Assembly (NCBI GenBank): GCA_026545765.1 | Contig: JAIFAC010000046.1 | Span: 1-64,000 of the forward strand | Length of the DNA: 64,000 nt | Direction: 5' to 3' | Source: Plantago major | Lineage: Eukaryota; Streptophyta; Magnoliopsida; Lamiales; Plantaginaceae | Part shown: positions 11,550 to 24,129 of the stretch, one piece after another | Numbering within the stretch: the first letter of the stretch is position 1 | Layout of the letters: the number at the start of each line of letters is the position of its first letter | The notes under the pieces: generated by a model | What the model saw: only the letters and a program-made list of their open reading frames with translations | Told to the model about the DNA's origin: nothing | The model's database searches: none | Translations under genes and position numbers: made by a program

Positions 11550-14500
11550 ATGTTAGCACTTTATAATAATACTACACCAGAACTAATTAAAAGACATTAT
11601 TAGAGTTTACCAATTTAACACTATTCTTAACCACATAGCATGGTTAAACCAATTGAACTTCTTGGCTTCCAAATCAACCCTGTCAAAAGGTTTTCCAAAG
11701 AGCCTGGAATTTATATTCATCAGCCTTCGATGTTTCTGAAGATTTTCTAACAAGTTTGAGCCATGTTTCATTGATACTCCTTTCTCTTTTCATTTAATGG
11801 CACACAAGTTTGTTTATACTTTATACAGTTAAAAGAAGTTTAAGAAATACTAAAGGATAAGAAAAAACCATCTCTAAACAATTACAAGTATGAGCCCCTT
11901 TTGCCACATCTAAACCATTTCAAGTACCAATTAATTAATAAAAAGATGAACCCCTAAACCATTTCACGATACTATTGAGTCTTGACCATCAGTACGATTC
12001 TCCCCCTCCCCATAAGCCTCTTTTACCATCTTGCGATTAAATTTGACATAGTCGGGATTCAATCTTGATCAGACGTAAAGGCAACCTCCACTCGTCACAA
12101 ATCAATATCCGCGACATTATTTTACCAATCATCCTCAGCGTTCAATCCAAATAAATTACTCTTCTTTAAACACATTATGAAAAGAATTCTAAATTCTAAA
12201 AATCTTATGATAGATTTCAACACCAAAATATTAGCTATTGACGTCCCCCCAAACGCAATAACACCATCTCCAAATAGCAAATGGAACACCCCTTAACCGG
12301 GTTTTTAACCATCTCCAATTACAACTCTCTTCAAATCACTTTCTCATTACATCGAATTTCCCTCACTACAACGCTCTTTGCAACTCTTTATTCTAAGTGT
12401 TGAGATCCAAATTTATTTTCATTTCACATTCTTTCAAATTTAACTTTTCATTTCTTTCTTTTTTTCTTATTTCCTTTTAAACTTCATTTTTGAATTCATT
12501 TTAAATGGTGTTAATTAATTATAATAACGTCACATTAATTTTTTTAAGTACATTACTTCAAAATAAAAGTTACAATACTTGAAATTATAATCTAGTTTAC
12601 ATTTTTCAAATACGTTTTACATTTTGTAGGATTTGTAATTTTTTAAAAAAATTTCAAGTGTGATTTTAATTTCAAATAATATGTATTTTAAATTTTACAA
12701 GTGATGTTTATATATAAGTATGTTTCTATTGTTACAAATATTTTATCATATGCAAATATTTAATAATACTTGAAATTGAATAAAATCACATTACTTGAAA
12801 TAAACATTACAACTTAGAAAATGAAAGAAAATTAAAAATAAACAAGAAAAGAAAATAAAACCAAAAACAAACTAGAGACAAATTAAAGTGGGAAAGAAAA
12901 CAAAACAAACAAAAAGTGAGAAAATAAAAGGAATATAATTTTTCTTTAAATAGAAAATTGCACTTGACCACGTAATTTGGAGCGCCCCAACCAAAGGTTG
13001 CAACTTATAATGGAGCCGGTCTACGTAAGTTTTAAACAACAAGCATATGTTATCGACTTACTCGACCTCCCCGCTACTATATATACTATGGAGAAAGCAA
13101 GGATGCTATCCACCATCACTTTACCAAAGGAGCCCATCATGTACAGTGAGGAGGGTGAGACCAACTATGTATGATGAGGGTTGAGAGCAATGATCCACTG
13201 CAAAGATCGAAATGTTTGGAAAGTAGATAATCCCTTGTCTAATTTGAATGGGATGGATGCATTTCTAATTCCTAAAAAGAATTAAAAAAGGATTTTTCCT
13301 AGTAATAATTTTACTTCCAAAAAAAAGACATGTCTATATAATTAAAAAAACCAGCAAATTATCGACGGTGAATATCTAACCTTCCAATATATAGTTTGGA
13401 ATCCTGGCAATTAAATTAAAGAGACAAAAAAAAAAATTAAGAGAGAGGTCTCGTGACTTTAATCAAAGGGATTTGTTGCATGTTGGTGTCATTTGGCTGA
13501 GAGAGAGAGAGAGAGTGAGTGAGAGGGACATTGCCTTGTAATTTCCTTGGCTCTTGGCTAAGGTACCCATGTAGGGTTATTGACCTAGACCTAGTAGGCT
13601 ATAGACCTAGACTGCATGTAGACTTCCAAAAAACACTAGCTCACAAACACATATAAAAAAAAAAAAAATTAAAAAAATTACATGATCACAGAGGTAGCTA
13701 GTCATTATATATCTGTCTGTTCTGCGTGTATGTAAAATCTATGTTTGAAGTGCCTTTATTTTTCACTTTCAGGGTGTGTAGTGACCATGAAATATTTGAT
13801 GAATCTGGGATTTACTCATGAAAAACCCTAGAAAGCTATTAGCTAGCTACTTATAAGAAGATATCTAGATAGCAGCTATACATATATACATGGCCAGGGT
13901 GACAGAAGCTTATAACATTAAGGAAAGTGAAAACAAAAGGGCATGGCATGGCTTTCTACACATGACTATTCAGTAATCATCCATTTCATGCTAAACAATT
14001 CATCACCATGCTTATACCTTCATACATATCGATCATCGATTATATAAATATAATTGTAATATAATATATTGTATTATAACTATATCCTATATATAGTATA
14101 TACCCCACGTATCCATTGAGGGGTTTCTATCAGTACCATACTTTCATGATTTTAAACCCAAGAAAACATCAAAGCAAGCATACCGTATGCACTACTTATT
14201 CAACTAAGCTTATATCTTGGCCTTGGGATCTGAATTATTTAACATGCCAAATTCTATAAAAACATAAAACAATGTGATAAATCTATCAATGGGAACTTAG
14301 AATTTTAATTGCATGTTGATGTTGGTTTGATTTGGGAGTATGGTTATTAAAGATGTATAACGTTTTAATTTTTTTTTCCTTAATGGCAAAAGTAATGCAA
14401 ACTTTCCACGGTGTAGATGCTAAAAAAGTCACGAAGACTAGTTAATCTAGATCGGCAAAACAAGCTTGAAATAGATTCAAAATTGAGACGAAAAATAGTT

Positions 14501-14850
14501 ACTCACATCATCTAGTATGTCAATGCAATCAAAATTAGGGGTTGCAAACCCAATCCACCCAAAAGAATAACCAAACGTTTAATTGTGGCGAGAGTTAAAA
14601 ATAATGAAATCGTAGGTATTAATGGAGGAGTAACTAATGGAGGAATTAAACGTGGATATAAAGATAATAAACTAATGATGTTGTCGTTTTGTTTGTAATT
14701 TCGATATTACTGGGATTGATTGCGTGTAATAAACTAAATGTAATTCAATAATATCATTTTCTAAATTTTACCCACAAAATAACATTAAATTGAAGTAATC
14801 GTTAAATTTCATTTTGCAAACTCGTAGGGGATATATTACACTGGACTGAG
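11550..14850. other. AT-rich stretch without a recognisable gene
   Basis: Frames are short and none shows a domain. It holds a GA-rich microsatellite (13501-13522), A-rich runs near 13655-13680 and AT-rich palindromic DNA near 14035-14100. An open frame at 12977-13174 has no recognisable motif. Confidence 0.5.
13501..13522. repeat. (GA)n microsatellite
   Basis: About ten GA units, then GTGAGTGAGAG. Simple sequence with no other feature attached. Confidence 0.9.
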
Positions 14851-14945
14851 GGTGAAACGCCTCACCGTTATGGCGGCATGATTACTTTTGTGTTGTTTTA
14901 CGGATGATATGTTGCCCATAAACCAACACATGTCATTTCTCAGTT
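14845..14945 (-). mobile_element. Divergent Cassandra-like LTR fragment
   Basis: The segment around 14905-14943 closely resembles part of the Cassandra-like LTR at 18320-18619: both read GGATGAT, then a GC-rich spacer, then CCAACACATGTCATTTCTC. It lacks the 5S-like part and clear ends, so it is an old truncated copy in the same orientation. A Stowaway-like MITE follows only a few bases later. Confidence 0.6.
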
Positions 14946-14956
14946 CTAATAAACTA

Positions 14957-15201
14957 CTTCTCCGTCCAGAATAGATTCATTACTTTTTGGTGGAGAAAGT
15001 AAGGATATATTACTTTTGGATAAAGTAGATTTGGGTCCCTCAAATCGATTTTTAAGTTGAAAGTTGGATACAATAAAGTTAGTGTGTTTTCGAAAGATAT
15101 TTAATGTTAAAGTTGAGGAATGATTACCAAAAAGTAAATGGAAGTTTTATTTGGGACACCCAAATTGGCAAAATGGGAAGCTATTTCCGAGACGGATGAA
15201 G
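14957..15201. mobile_element. Stowaway-like MITE (245 bp), family A
   Basis: The ends are imperfect inverted repeats (CTTCTCCGTCC at the left; GGACGGATGAAG-like at the right as GAGACGGATGAAG). Each is flanked by TA, the target duplication of Tc1/mariner-derived Stowaway MITEs. It has no coding capacity. A related, partly duplicated copy lies at about 46470-46795. Confidence 0.8.
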
Positions 15202-15463
15202 TAATTTCTAATGGGTCGTCCGTTTTAAGATTGTTCCAAATTAAGCACAATTAACTTAGGGTTCATAACTTCTTATGGATGCATGAATTCCTGGAATAAA
15301 ATGGTGCCCCTTGTTTGTATATGTATCGTTCTCGCCTAATCTCTCTGAAACTTTGTAACATCATAGGGTGTATGGAATAATGCAAGCAAAATTAGTTAGT
15401 TTCAGTATTAGTTACATAGTGTAATATTGATATTTGGTTAGATAAATTGATTCCGGGGAATAA

Positions 15464-15564
15464 GGCTATGTTCTCTTCATCTGAAACTCTATTCAGTTTA
15501 GTTCATTCATTTTTAGATCAGCCTGCATTTCTATTATGTTCGTTTTATTTAAGAGAACAGAGCC
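15464..15564. mobile_element. Short Tourist-like MITE (101 bp)
   Basis: Left tip GGCTATGTTCTCTT and right tip AAGAGAACAGAGCC form an inverted repeat with one mismatch. TAA lies directly outside each end (15461-15463 and 15565-15567), the 3-bp duplication used by PIF/Harbinger elements. No internal gene. Confidence 0.85.
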
Positions 15565-15569
15565 TAACT

Positions 15570-17300
15570 CTTTTAAACATAAAATCCCGGATCTTGGTAA
15601 TGTAGGACCTTTAAGTTTTCGGATCATCCCTCACGTAATGAGTGGGATTTGTCAATTTTTAATGTTTTATTTTGGCAGGATGATATACAGGAGATTTTGA
15701 AAATTCCGTTGGCAAGCAAATTAAGATGTTGTTGATACTCTCATTTGAAACTTTACGAAACATGGAGTGCTAGTGAGAAAGGATGTTCATGATTTTAATT
15801 TGTTTACGATCTCGTGTTGGAGTATTTGGTATAGAAGAAATAAACTCAAGCATGAAAACCATAGGTTTTCTCCCAGGACACATATCAATATGTTGTCCAG
15901 TATTCTAACTTATACAAATCAAATATGTTCCAGTCGATAGTTCGAAAACTACAAATTCTGTTCAGGGTCCTTGGAATCCAACTCTTGAGGGATGATTAAA
16001 GTGAACTTTGATGTGGCGGTACTACCTAATATGTGGTACGGGTGGAATTGTAAGTTTGTAACAATGGCTCGTGATAATAACTGCACTAATTTTACTTTGA
16101 GTTGGAAAAACTCCATCGCGAGTTTGATGTCGAGACGGCGTAATTGTTTGCATAACGGTAGTGATCATTCGCCAAAGAAATTGATTTCTACAAATAATTC
16201 GCAAGGTGATTCATCACGATGATTAAAACCTAAAGCATTATTCACCCTTTATCTAGAAATGGTGATGAGTATTCTAATACATATATCATATTCAAGAGAA
16301 GTAATAATCGTTGATCACTATGCCACAATTTCACCGATGATACTATCAGTTTCGTTGATGTGTCATTTAATAGTTTCTTATCCTTTATATGGTAGAATAT
16401 GACATGTAGAAGGAATTGTGCACGGTTCAAATTTCCTCTATACGGGCGGATGGTCTAGACATCATAGTTGAATGCTCATATACTATATGGTGGGTATAGG
16501 GCCGACTTAAATTTTCAGGGGCCCTGTGAAAATTTAATATCTTTGTACACCATCACCTTTCCATCCCAAAAGAAATGTCATGTTATTGGCACGATAAAGA
16601 GAAATGGAAAAAAATCATAATAAAACTTAATTTGGAGCTTATTTAACTTACAATTGCATTTGTGTTAATGCTATGATTTGAGTTTTTAATTAGATTAATT
16701 AGACAATCTAAGTAATAACATTTTATGTAAATGAAAGTAAGTTTCAGGGATAAGATGTTGTGAAACACATAAACATCATATTTGTAACGGGACTAATATA
16801 AATGGAATACGATATATTTGTTCTGGTACATATGGAGTACGTTTTGTAACGGGAAATTAAGTTTAAATAAAGTGGTGAAATTAAAACTGAAATTGATTTT
16901 GCATACTCTCGTTTTCAAATATAGGGTTTTGAATGACTAATGTTTCGTCTTAAATAAATATGAATGGTCAAGTAAATTTTATAATGTGTGACATTAATCG
17001 TGTAGATATTTTTAAATGGTTTGTTTCGGTTAATTCAAAATGATCGTTTTACAACGTTTATAAATCATTATGTAGAAACTAATTGAATTTTATAGAATAT
17101 ACTAAAATATAAAAATTATTAGATAATTTTTTAAGAGAAAACAATAGATGACTAATATAACAACTTTAAACAAAAATTACCAATGAAAATATAGCAATAA
17201 AGATTGCATTTGTAAGATTAATGTTATGATTCGAGTGTTCAATTAGGTTAATTAAACAATAGCTAATAGTTGCTTGTATACAAAAAATCCCTATGGAGAG
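15570..17300. other. No gene seen
   Basis: AT-rich DNA. A frame at 15992-16222 shows no family motif. A short hairpin (stem AAATTTTCA with TGAAAATTT around a GGGGCCC loop) lies at 16509-16535. Nothing else stands out. Confidence 0.5.
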
Positions 17301-17302
17301 GG

Positions 17303-17804
17303 CCTCCTTGCATGGGTTCAGATCCAGCCCTTGGTGGGTAAATGAACATCAATGAACATAAATAGTCAAACTTGATGGTTTTGGATTCTTGGTTGTGCTG
17401 ATAACGAGTTACATATTATAGAACTAATGTTACAAAAAAATAAATGAAGGACAGTAAGAAAGGAGAAAGCAAGGTGAAAGAGTATTCTATTCATCTTTTC
17501 AAATGATTAAAGTGTACACAACAAACATTAATAATCACTATTAAATTAGTGGGGCCCTCCTTGCATGGGTTCAGATCCAGCCCTTGGTGGGTAAATGAAC
17601 ATCAATGAACATAAATAGTCAGACTTGATGGTTTCAGATTCTTGGTTGTACTGATAACGAGTTACATATTATAGAACTAATGTTACAAAAAAAATAAATT
17701 AAGTACAATAAGAAAGGAGAAAGCAAGGTGGAAGAGTATTCTATTCATCTTTTCAAATGATTAAAGTGTACACAACTAACATCATTAACCACTATTAAAT
17801 TAGT
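17303..17804. repeat. Tandem duplication, two units of about 250 bp
   Basis: Unit 1 (17303-17550) and unit 2 (17556-17804) both begin CCTCCTTGCATGGGTTCAG and both end ACTATTAAATTAGT. They differ by only a modest number of substitutions and small indels, so the duplication is fairly recent. No domain or transposon end was recognised inside the unit. Confidence 0.92.
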
Positions 17805-18319
17805 CAAGGATCAAGTTGTACATACAAAGAGTTGTAAGAATATGAAGTAGTGCACTTTAAGGGAATATGGATAACTTGAGAGGTGAATGGACATGACTCA
17901 CATGAGTAAAATTTATTTTTGGTATTTAGTGTGAGACATTTCCCAATTTCGATACTCGAGGGTGGTCGCGTTCATTTGAGGTACTAATTACCAATAACCA
18001 TTAATGTACTAATTGCATTGAGAAAGTGGGTCGTGACATTTGCGCGCAAGCTAATGTCAGACAGCGGAAGATAGACATGGAAAATTGGTCATTCGCAAGA
18101 CATTGTTCACACGCATCATATTCTTTTTTTGGACTTTTCATTAGTCATGTCTAAATCGGCTCTCAATTGATCAAATTCACGTGAAATTAGGGTTAGGTTA
18201 GTTGTAATTTGGGACTTATTGGCACCATAATTTACAATTAATTAGCCCTTAATTGTAATTGTTCTTGATAATTAGTACATCAATTGGACACTACCTATCT
18301 AGAATATTAAAATTGAAAA

Positions 18320-18619
18320 TGTAACGACTCGGACCACTAATGGGCCGAGCCCCGACCCTTTGGACCGGCGCGGTTACTCATGGGCAGCTCTCCGGATGAT
18401 CTGCTGGCCCCACTGTACCAACACATGTCATTTCTCGCGTACTTTGTTCTCACTGCACAACCTAAGATTTCAATGGTCACCCATCCTAAGATTGCTTCGC
18501 ATCAAGACGCTTAACTCCTAGTTCTTATAATGGATTCCAAAAGAAAGGTCCCCTTGTTGCAGAACGCCTCGATCCCTTTAACTGCTTCAACTTAACTCTT
18601 TAAACTTTACAAGATTACA
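18320..18619 (-). mobile_element. Cassandra-like (5S-bearing TRIM) LTR
   Basis: The block runs from TGTAACGACTCGG to AAGATTACA, with inverted tips TGTAA/TTACA. The bases outside are GAAAA on the left and AAAAA on the right, four of five alike. On the minus strand it holds 5S rRNA-like text: GAGTTAAGCGT, then AGGATGGGTGACC, matching the internal control region. Cassandra elements are short non-autonomous LTR retrotransposons known for such 5S-derived LTRs. No second LTR is present nearby, so it is a solo LTR. Boundaries are by eye. Confidence 0.75.
18475..18538 (-). promoter_or_regulatory. 5S rRNA-derived internal promoter segment within the LTR
   Basis: On the minus strand the order is an A-box-like GTTAAGCG, a spacer, and a C-box-like GGATGGGTGACC, as inside plant 5S rRNA genes. 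The spacer is altered from a real 5S gene and the 5S 5' and 3' parts are missing, so this is not a functional rRNA gene. Whether RNA polymerase III could still bind is not known. Confidence 0.65.
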
Positions 18620-18639
18620 AAAAATGTCTCACAATGAAA

Positions 18640-19640
18640 TAACAAAAATGAATTTTATCCAATTGACATTCATCAAATATCATATTATGTCACAATACAT
18701 TGAGTAATTTTGACACCGTACGGTCATAACTCTAGGGACAATTTGTTGTTTTGGGAGGCAATTAAGAAATAAATTGGTTGATCAGTCTAGGTGTCGATGA
18801 AGAAAAGGAATGGCATGAACTCGTGTGGAATTGGATTGGGTGGAGAAGGAGATTAATTGGGCTTGATACTTGGGCTAAAACGATGTCGGCTGAAATATTG
18901 GAGTAATTTGGTTAACGGGCCTGGGTTGCTTGACTGATCTGAGATGAGAAACGGACTTTGGATGCTGCAGTAATATATGGGCTGAGTACGCTTTATTTGG
19001 ACCAGGAAAATGCAGGCCCGTGCTTGCTTCTCAGGTCCAGATATTCGGATTTTGGGCTTGTTGGATAGAGAAGGCATTACATTACACACATCAAGGGGAT
19101 AATAGTAATTGTTAGGAAACTGGTTTTTTAATTTAAATCAAGTTTTTTAATTGATACTTAAAATCAAGTTATTAAATTGATCTTTCTTTTCTTAATTTTA
19201 TGGAACACTTTAGTGAAATGATCTCGGTGTTAGGTCTATATTGTGCTTGTTGTTTCCATAGTATTATAATTTTCGTGTACATTTGCAATTACATATACTC
19301 GAAATAATAGAATTGTACTCGAAAGCCCTTATAGCATATCGTATCAACTATTAAGTCTATTGTTCGAAACCCTACCTACGTCTACAAGAAAGTCAATATA
19401 CAAGATAAACAATCTTTCTTCTTCAATAACATCACAATGGTCCCCATAAGTCATAATACAGTAAGATATGTTCTCAAGTAAATGTTGATTATTTCAGATA
19501 ACTACCAAGCTAACATGTCGTACCTGATAGCTCCAAAAACTATCTTTTTTCGATACACTAATTCATGAGTCAACAACCTTCCACACATTTACAAGTTCGG
19601 ACCTTTATTTAATAAGATTCAATTATGTTAGAAAGCACGC
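18640..19640. other. No gene seen
   Basis: Frames are short. A minus-strand frame at 18853-19089 has no family motif. The sequence is AT-rich and unremarkable. Confidence 0.5.
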
Positions 19641-19644
19641 CCTG

Positions 19645-20080
19645 TGTGTGTTAAATGTCTCATATCGATTGAGAATATTCCGGTCATAATCTATAAGATA
19701 AGGGATAACTATCTCCCCCTACAAGGACATTTAAGGGGTATGTGGACCCCTTTCAAGTTGATGGATCTTGAATGTTTCTACCTCTCCGCTACTATAGGCT
19801 TGTCTCTCAGGTCACGCCTTGAGCTCGGCCTCGGTTCACCGACTCACACGCGAGGCCAAAATATCCCACATTAGTTTTGGAATGTTCCACCATCTTGCCT
19901 ACTTGCCTCTCTAGTCACGTTGAGTTTGGCTCACCGGCTCATACGTAGGGCCTCGTTAAATATCTCAAATCCATTGAGAATATATATAACGATCATGATT
20001 TATAAGATAAGATGCAACTCTCTCTCTCCCTCTGAGGCTTTTAAAAAGTAGATGAATCTATTTCTACAGTGTGCAACATT
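19645..20080. repeat. Dispersed plant repeat in two diverged units, period about 305 bp
   Basis: TTAAATGTCTCATATCGATT at 19651 and TTAAATATCTCAAATCCATT at 19956 start similar blocks that continue with GAGAATAT and ATAAGATAAG. Between them are two shorter related segments (CTCTCAGGTCACG near 19803 and CTCTCTAGTCACG near 19907). The opening resembles the 'AATGTCCCACATCGG' phrase common near the start of several plant LTRs, so an LTR origin is possible but the ends are not clear. Confidence 0.55.
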
Positions 20081-21263
20081 CGCCAATAAAATAGTCTGAA
20101 TATGCTGAGTCCATTTCCACCAGAGCCGCTGACTCTCTAGCCATACAAGGCAGTGTTGTCATCAATGAAAGAGATATAGTTGAGTTAATACTGCATTAAG
20201 AAAGAATATGGCGAGTGTTTTATGTTCCACTAGAAGTAGAATGTGATTCTTTTGTCCTTTGGTTCCGTTGTTGAGTAGTAATGTTGAACTTTTCAACTTG
20301 TTAGTGAAGTTAGTGGTCCACAATTAGGTATTGGCATTTGATCACAAGGGTCAGCTCAAGTTTAAAGCATTAATTTTGTTACTCGTTTACAGTTAGATCG
20401 ACTCTCTAATCTTTAAAATTTCAACATACACCAGCTGTTAATTTACTTGTACTATATTTATTCTTGGTGGAAGCACGTGCACTTTTACCAACTTTGCTAA
20501 ATTGATCAAGACATCCTTTAAATGCGGAGAGATCCCAAATCTAATGTGACTTACGGCTGGACACCAGTTAAGTTGGATATTTGACATTTCGGGCTTCCAA
20601 GAAGCATAGAATAGAATATATACTTCTACTCCTATAATGTCTAAAGACTACTGCAACTATGAATCATAGGATAATCTAAATATCTACTACTTCTGCAAAG
20701 ATGTATATGAACCTTCACATCGTGAACTTTTAACCGTAGCCACGAAAAGTGGGATACCTTCACATCGTTGCGATCTATCTATGTACGGTTTCACTTTAAA
20801 GTTTGGAACACGAACATTTTCCGCCATATTCCAGCGAGATTTTATATTAGAAGCAGAAACAATTGAAGTGTTCTGTTGACTTTAAAATATATGCATCATC
20901 AGTATGATAATAAGGTTAGAGATCAGTTGAGCAAGATAAGTTTCTGATTTGGACACAGAATATACTATCATCTAATAGCTTCCACAGATAGGCTGTTGAA
21001 ACATTTCATTAATTAAAGTATGTTACATATATACTTGGATACTGAATCTGGATTAATTAGTTCATGAAATTGGTTTAGAACTTTGTTGGTGTGATCTTGG
21101 GTTCATTCTGTAAGTACTGGTGTTCCTTTCCCATTTGTGTTTGAATAAAGTTTAATTTTTCCAAAAAAAATTATTGGATTTGTTATCATAATTTTTGTTC
21201 TTTTTTTTTTCCATTATTTTCGATTTTTACAATCCAACAAATAAAAAAAAAACAAAAATACAA
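20081..21263. other. No gene seen; possible LINE tail at the end
   Basis: Most of the stretch has no coding signal. Near 21060-21180 the text GTTCATTCTGTAAG, then GAATAAAG, then TTTCCAAAAAAAA looks like the 3' end of a plant L1 LINE, but no LINE protein is readable upstream. Confidence 0.4.
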
Positions 21264-22260
21264 TCTATATCTATATGAAAAGAAGCCTATTTCAAGACTT
21301 CGCTTAATCCACGCCACAATACCGACGCCAAGACTATCGAAAGATTCCTATTTACGCTTTTTTTTCCAAACGATTTTGATTGGTTGTTAGAATTTCAAAT
21401 TTGGTATGTTGGTGAATAACATTTTAAGATTTAAGACGAATACACCATATAACTCCCACGATTTATTTTTCAGATGTCAATCCATATATAATTTTATTTA
21501 ATCATATATATTTATCTACAAACTCCAAAAATATTTTGAACGATATATAGATTCACCATGACAAGAGGAATCCATAGACACCAAACTTGAATATTTTAAT
21601 AATTAATTAAATTATTTATATATTAAATTAAATATTATGTAGGTTTATTAAATGATAGAAATAATAAAATTTAAAAAATAGAGCATTTATTAAATACTTA
21701 ATACTCCCTCTATTTATCAAAGAAATCAATATTTATTTAGGTATACAATTACAAATGTATACTTTAAAAATTAGCAATAAAGTAACGTACTTGATTAAAT
21801 AAAAACCATCATCTTATCAGCATTTACGTGAATTAATTCTCACACGTTTTCTACTTTTTACTCATTATTTATTCAAATATTACTTTCTATCTTATATACT
21901 CACTATATGAAACATTTTGAATATAAATTTCACAGATATTTACAAAACCCACCCCTCCAAGATGGCCACTTTGCAGATTGATACCTGATGTTTGAACAAT
22001 TACAAAATTCGCCCTTACATTTTTAAATTAATTACATATAAACCCAAAAAGTTAAAAATTCCCTATTTTTATTTTATTTTACCATTACCTTTATTTTCAC
22101 TTTCTATTTTATCATTTATTTTTAATCATTCCATTTAAATATTTCATTATTTCATATTTTAAACCCCCATTTTTCCTTCTTCTCCAAAACTCCTCACCTC
22201 TACTTCCACCATCATCTCCTCCACGGCTCCACCCTTCTTCACCACCACCACGCACAAATA

Positions 22261-22430
22261 CCATGGAATCTTCATCACCAGTCCACCACCACGAACCACC
22301 ATGGATGCTCGAAATTGAGCTTCCATGGAAGCTTCAAGAGAGCTTCATGTCCATGGAAGCTCAAATCGAAGCTTCCATGGACATGAAGTTGTCTCAAGCT
22401 TCCATGGAAGCTCAATTGAGTTTCCATGGA
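22261..22430. repeat. CCATGG-rich inverted-repeat cluster
   Basis: Seven CCATGG sites lie within about 170 bp. A perfect 16-base palindrome AGCTTCCATGGAAGCT occurs at 22318-22333 and again at 22397-22412. The 21-base arms at 22341-22361 and 22370-22390 are inverted copies with one mismatch and an 8-base loop, so the stretch can fold into a strong hairpin. Confidence 0.9.
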
Positions 22431-22493
22431 AGCTCTTCTCCTACATCTTCTTTTTCTATTTTTATGTTTTTAATTTTAATTTTAATTTGTTAA
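22263..22493 (+). CDS. Hypothetical 76-aa ORF with repeated S-M-E-A-Q motif
   Basis: An open frame starts at the first CCATGG, whose ATG has good context (ACCATGG). It begins MESSSPVHHHEPPW, carries repeats of SMEAQ/SMDMK caused by the palindromic DNA, and ends in a hydrophobic stretch (FSIFMFLILILIC). The 60 bp upstream is pyrimidine-rich like a plant 5' leader. No family was recognised. It lies inside the Helitron, so it could be a captured gene piece or only a by-product of the repeat. Confidence 0.3.
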   Translation: MESSSPVHHHEPPWMLEIELPWKLQESFMSMEAQIEASMDMKLSQASMEAQLSFHGSSSPTSSFSIFMFLILILIC

Positions 22494-24129
22494 AAATTCT
22501 ATGGAAGTCTTAATGTAGCTCCATATTTTTTTAAATATTTTTTTTAAATAATTAAATGAGGGAGTTTGTTGAATTTTCGAATAATTCGAGGGTTGATTTC
22601 AAATATGTTTTTGGATGATAATATGAGCAAAATTTATAATTGGGTATATTTTGTTAAGTTTAAAATAAGGGCTCTCGTAATAAAACTTACAATTGTAATT
22701 TTATTTTTCCATTAAGTTTTGTTTTACCGTATTTTATCTTTTCTTTTTCTCAAAATGAAAGTTTAATGTTGGTCAACGATTTTGGGTGTGGACGAATTGT
22801 TCAAACATCGCTATGAATCAGAATTGACAATCTTACGTGGGGTCTATTTGTATATGACCCATAAATTTCAATTTATATATATCGAGGTTGTTATGATTGA
22901 AAATTAACATTATTAGATTATTAATGCATTATTTTAAGGATAAAATAAGTAAAGTCAGAAAAGATCTTAGGTGTTGTATAGCCAATCGTGGCGCAGATTG
23001 GTTGCCGCCTAATCTTGGTATCATATTAGCTAATTTTGATGCTACTATTGAGTACGTAGAGCCCGAGATAGGGTGGTATTAATTAGTGTTGTTGCTAGGC
23101 ATCAACCGTCAATGTTATTGTCAAGGCCAAAATTTTGTGTCATATGGTTTTTCTAGAAAGTGGAAGGTTTAATGCATAAATATTAGCAAATCAATTGTTC
23201 AAATTCGAGTGGCAACATGTAATAATTAATTAAAGGATTTCTTGGGATTAAATCTCTTGAATCTACATATTATAGATTTGCGTCTTTTTTTCATTATAGA
23301 AGAAACCGAGGCATTTGATGTAGAATTTTGTCCATTAGTAGTCGCTATGCTCTAATTTTATTTTTGTTTTTTTTCATGATCAATCTTTCGAACTATTTTT
23401 CAATTGCATATATATTTGTTTTCGAACAACACCTAGATGTTGAAATGTTTCATGTATTCTCAAATCTCAACTGTTACCTTTAGTTGTGAAATGGGACATA
23501 TGATTGTAAGCTTTATTTATTTGATAAACATGCATAGTTCTTGCTTGGAATTGGTTACATTTGAAACTCCTGATGGATAACAAATCGTCTAAATTGAGTA
23601 AGCGGTTACAGTCTCAAGATCAGACTCCACGCACGAGATTGAATAAATTTGAATGAGCGGAAATGTTCAAAATTATACTATTTTGAAAATATATTCTACA
23701 TGTATTAGTTGTTTATTCATTAGGTACTCACCGCCATATAACTAATCGTTCTATCATCCGTGCACACAATAATATCCTTGCATTTACTTCAATGGATGGA
23801 AAATAGTCAAGGAAGTGAATAAACGAAAATGTCCTTATTGTTGTTAGATAGGTGGCTAAAATGATCACAAGATTGGCCTACTCTTGCCCAACCAGGACAA
23901 ACTCCAAAAATTCACCCAACGTTGCATATATGACATCGACACTAATCGACAACATGATCAATGCTCTCGGGTTCGTTTCATTAAACATCTACGCTCAATT
24001 TTATGTATCTTTCACATATTTCGTTTCAAACAAATTATTAGTTATACATCATTTAGTATCCATTAGAATTATAGATACTCTATGATAAATAATTTATTTT
24101 ATTATTATGGTAAAGCCAAACCAATGAGG

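Noticed and set aside
13700-14000. Possible microRNA precursor among the short inverted pieces
   Set aside because: No arm matched a plant miRNA I could recall and no long stem was found by eye.
18475-18538. 5S rRNA gene
   Set aside because: Only the internal promoter part is 5S-like. The 5' and 3' parts of the gene are missing and LTR tips surround it.
21704-21800. Stowaway-like MITE starting CTCCCTCTATTTATC
   Set aside because: The left tip looks right, but no matching right tip was found within a few hundred bases.
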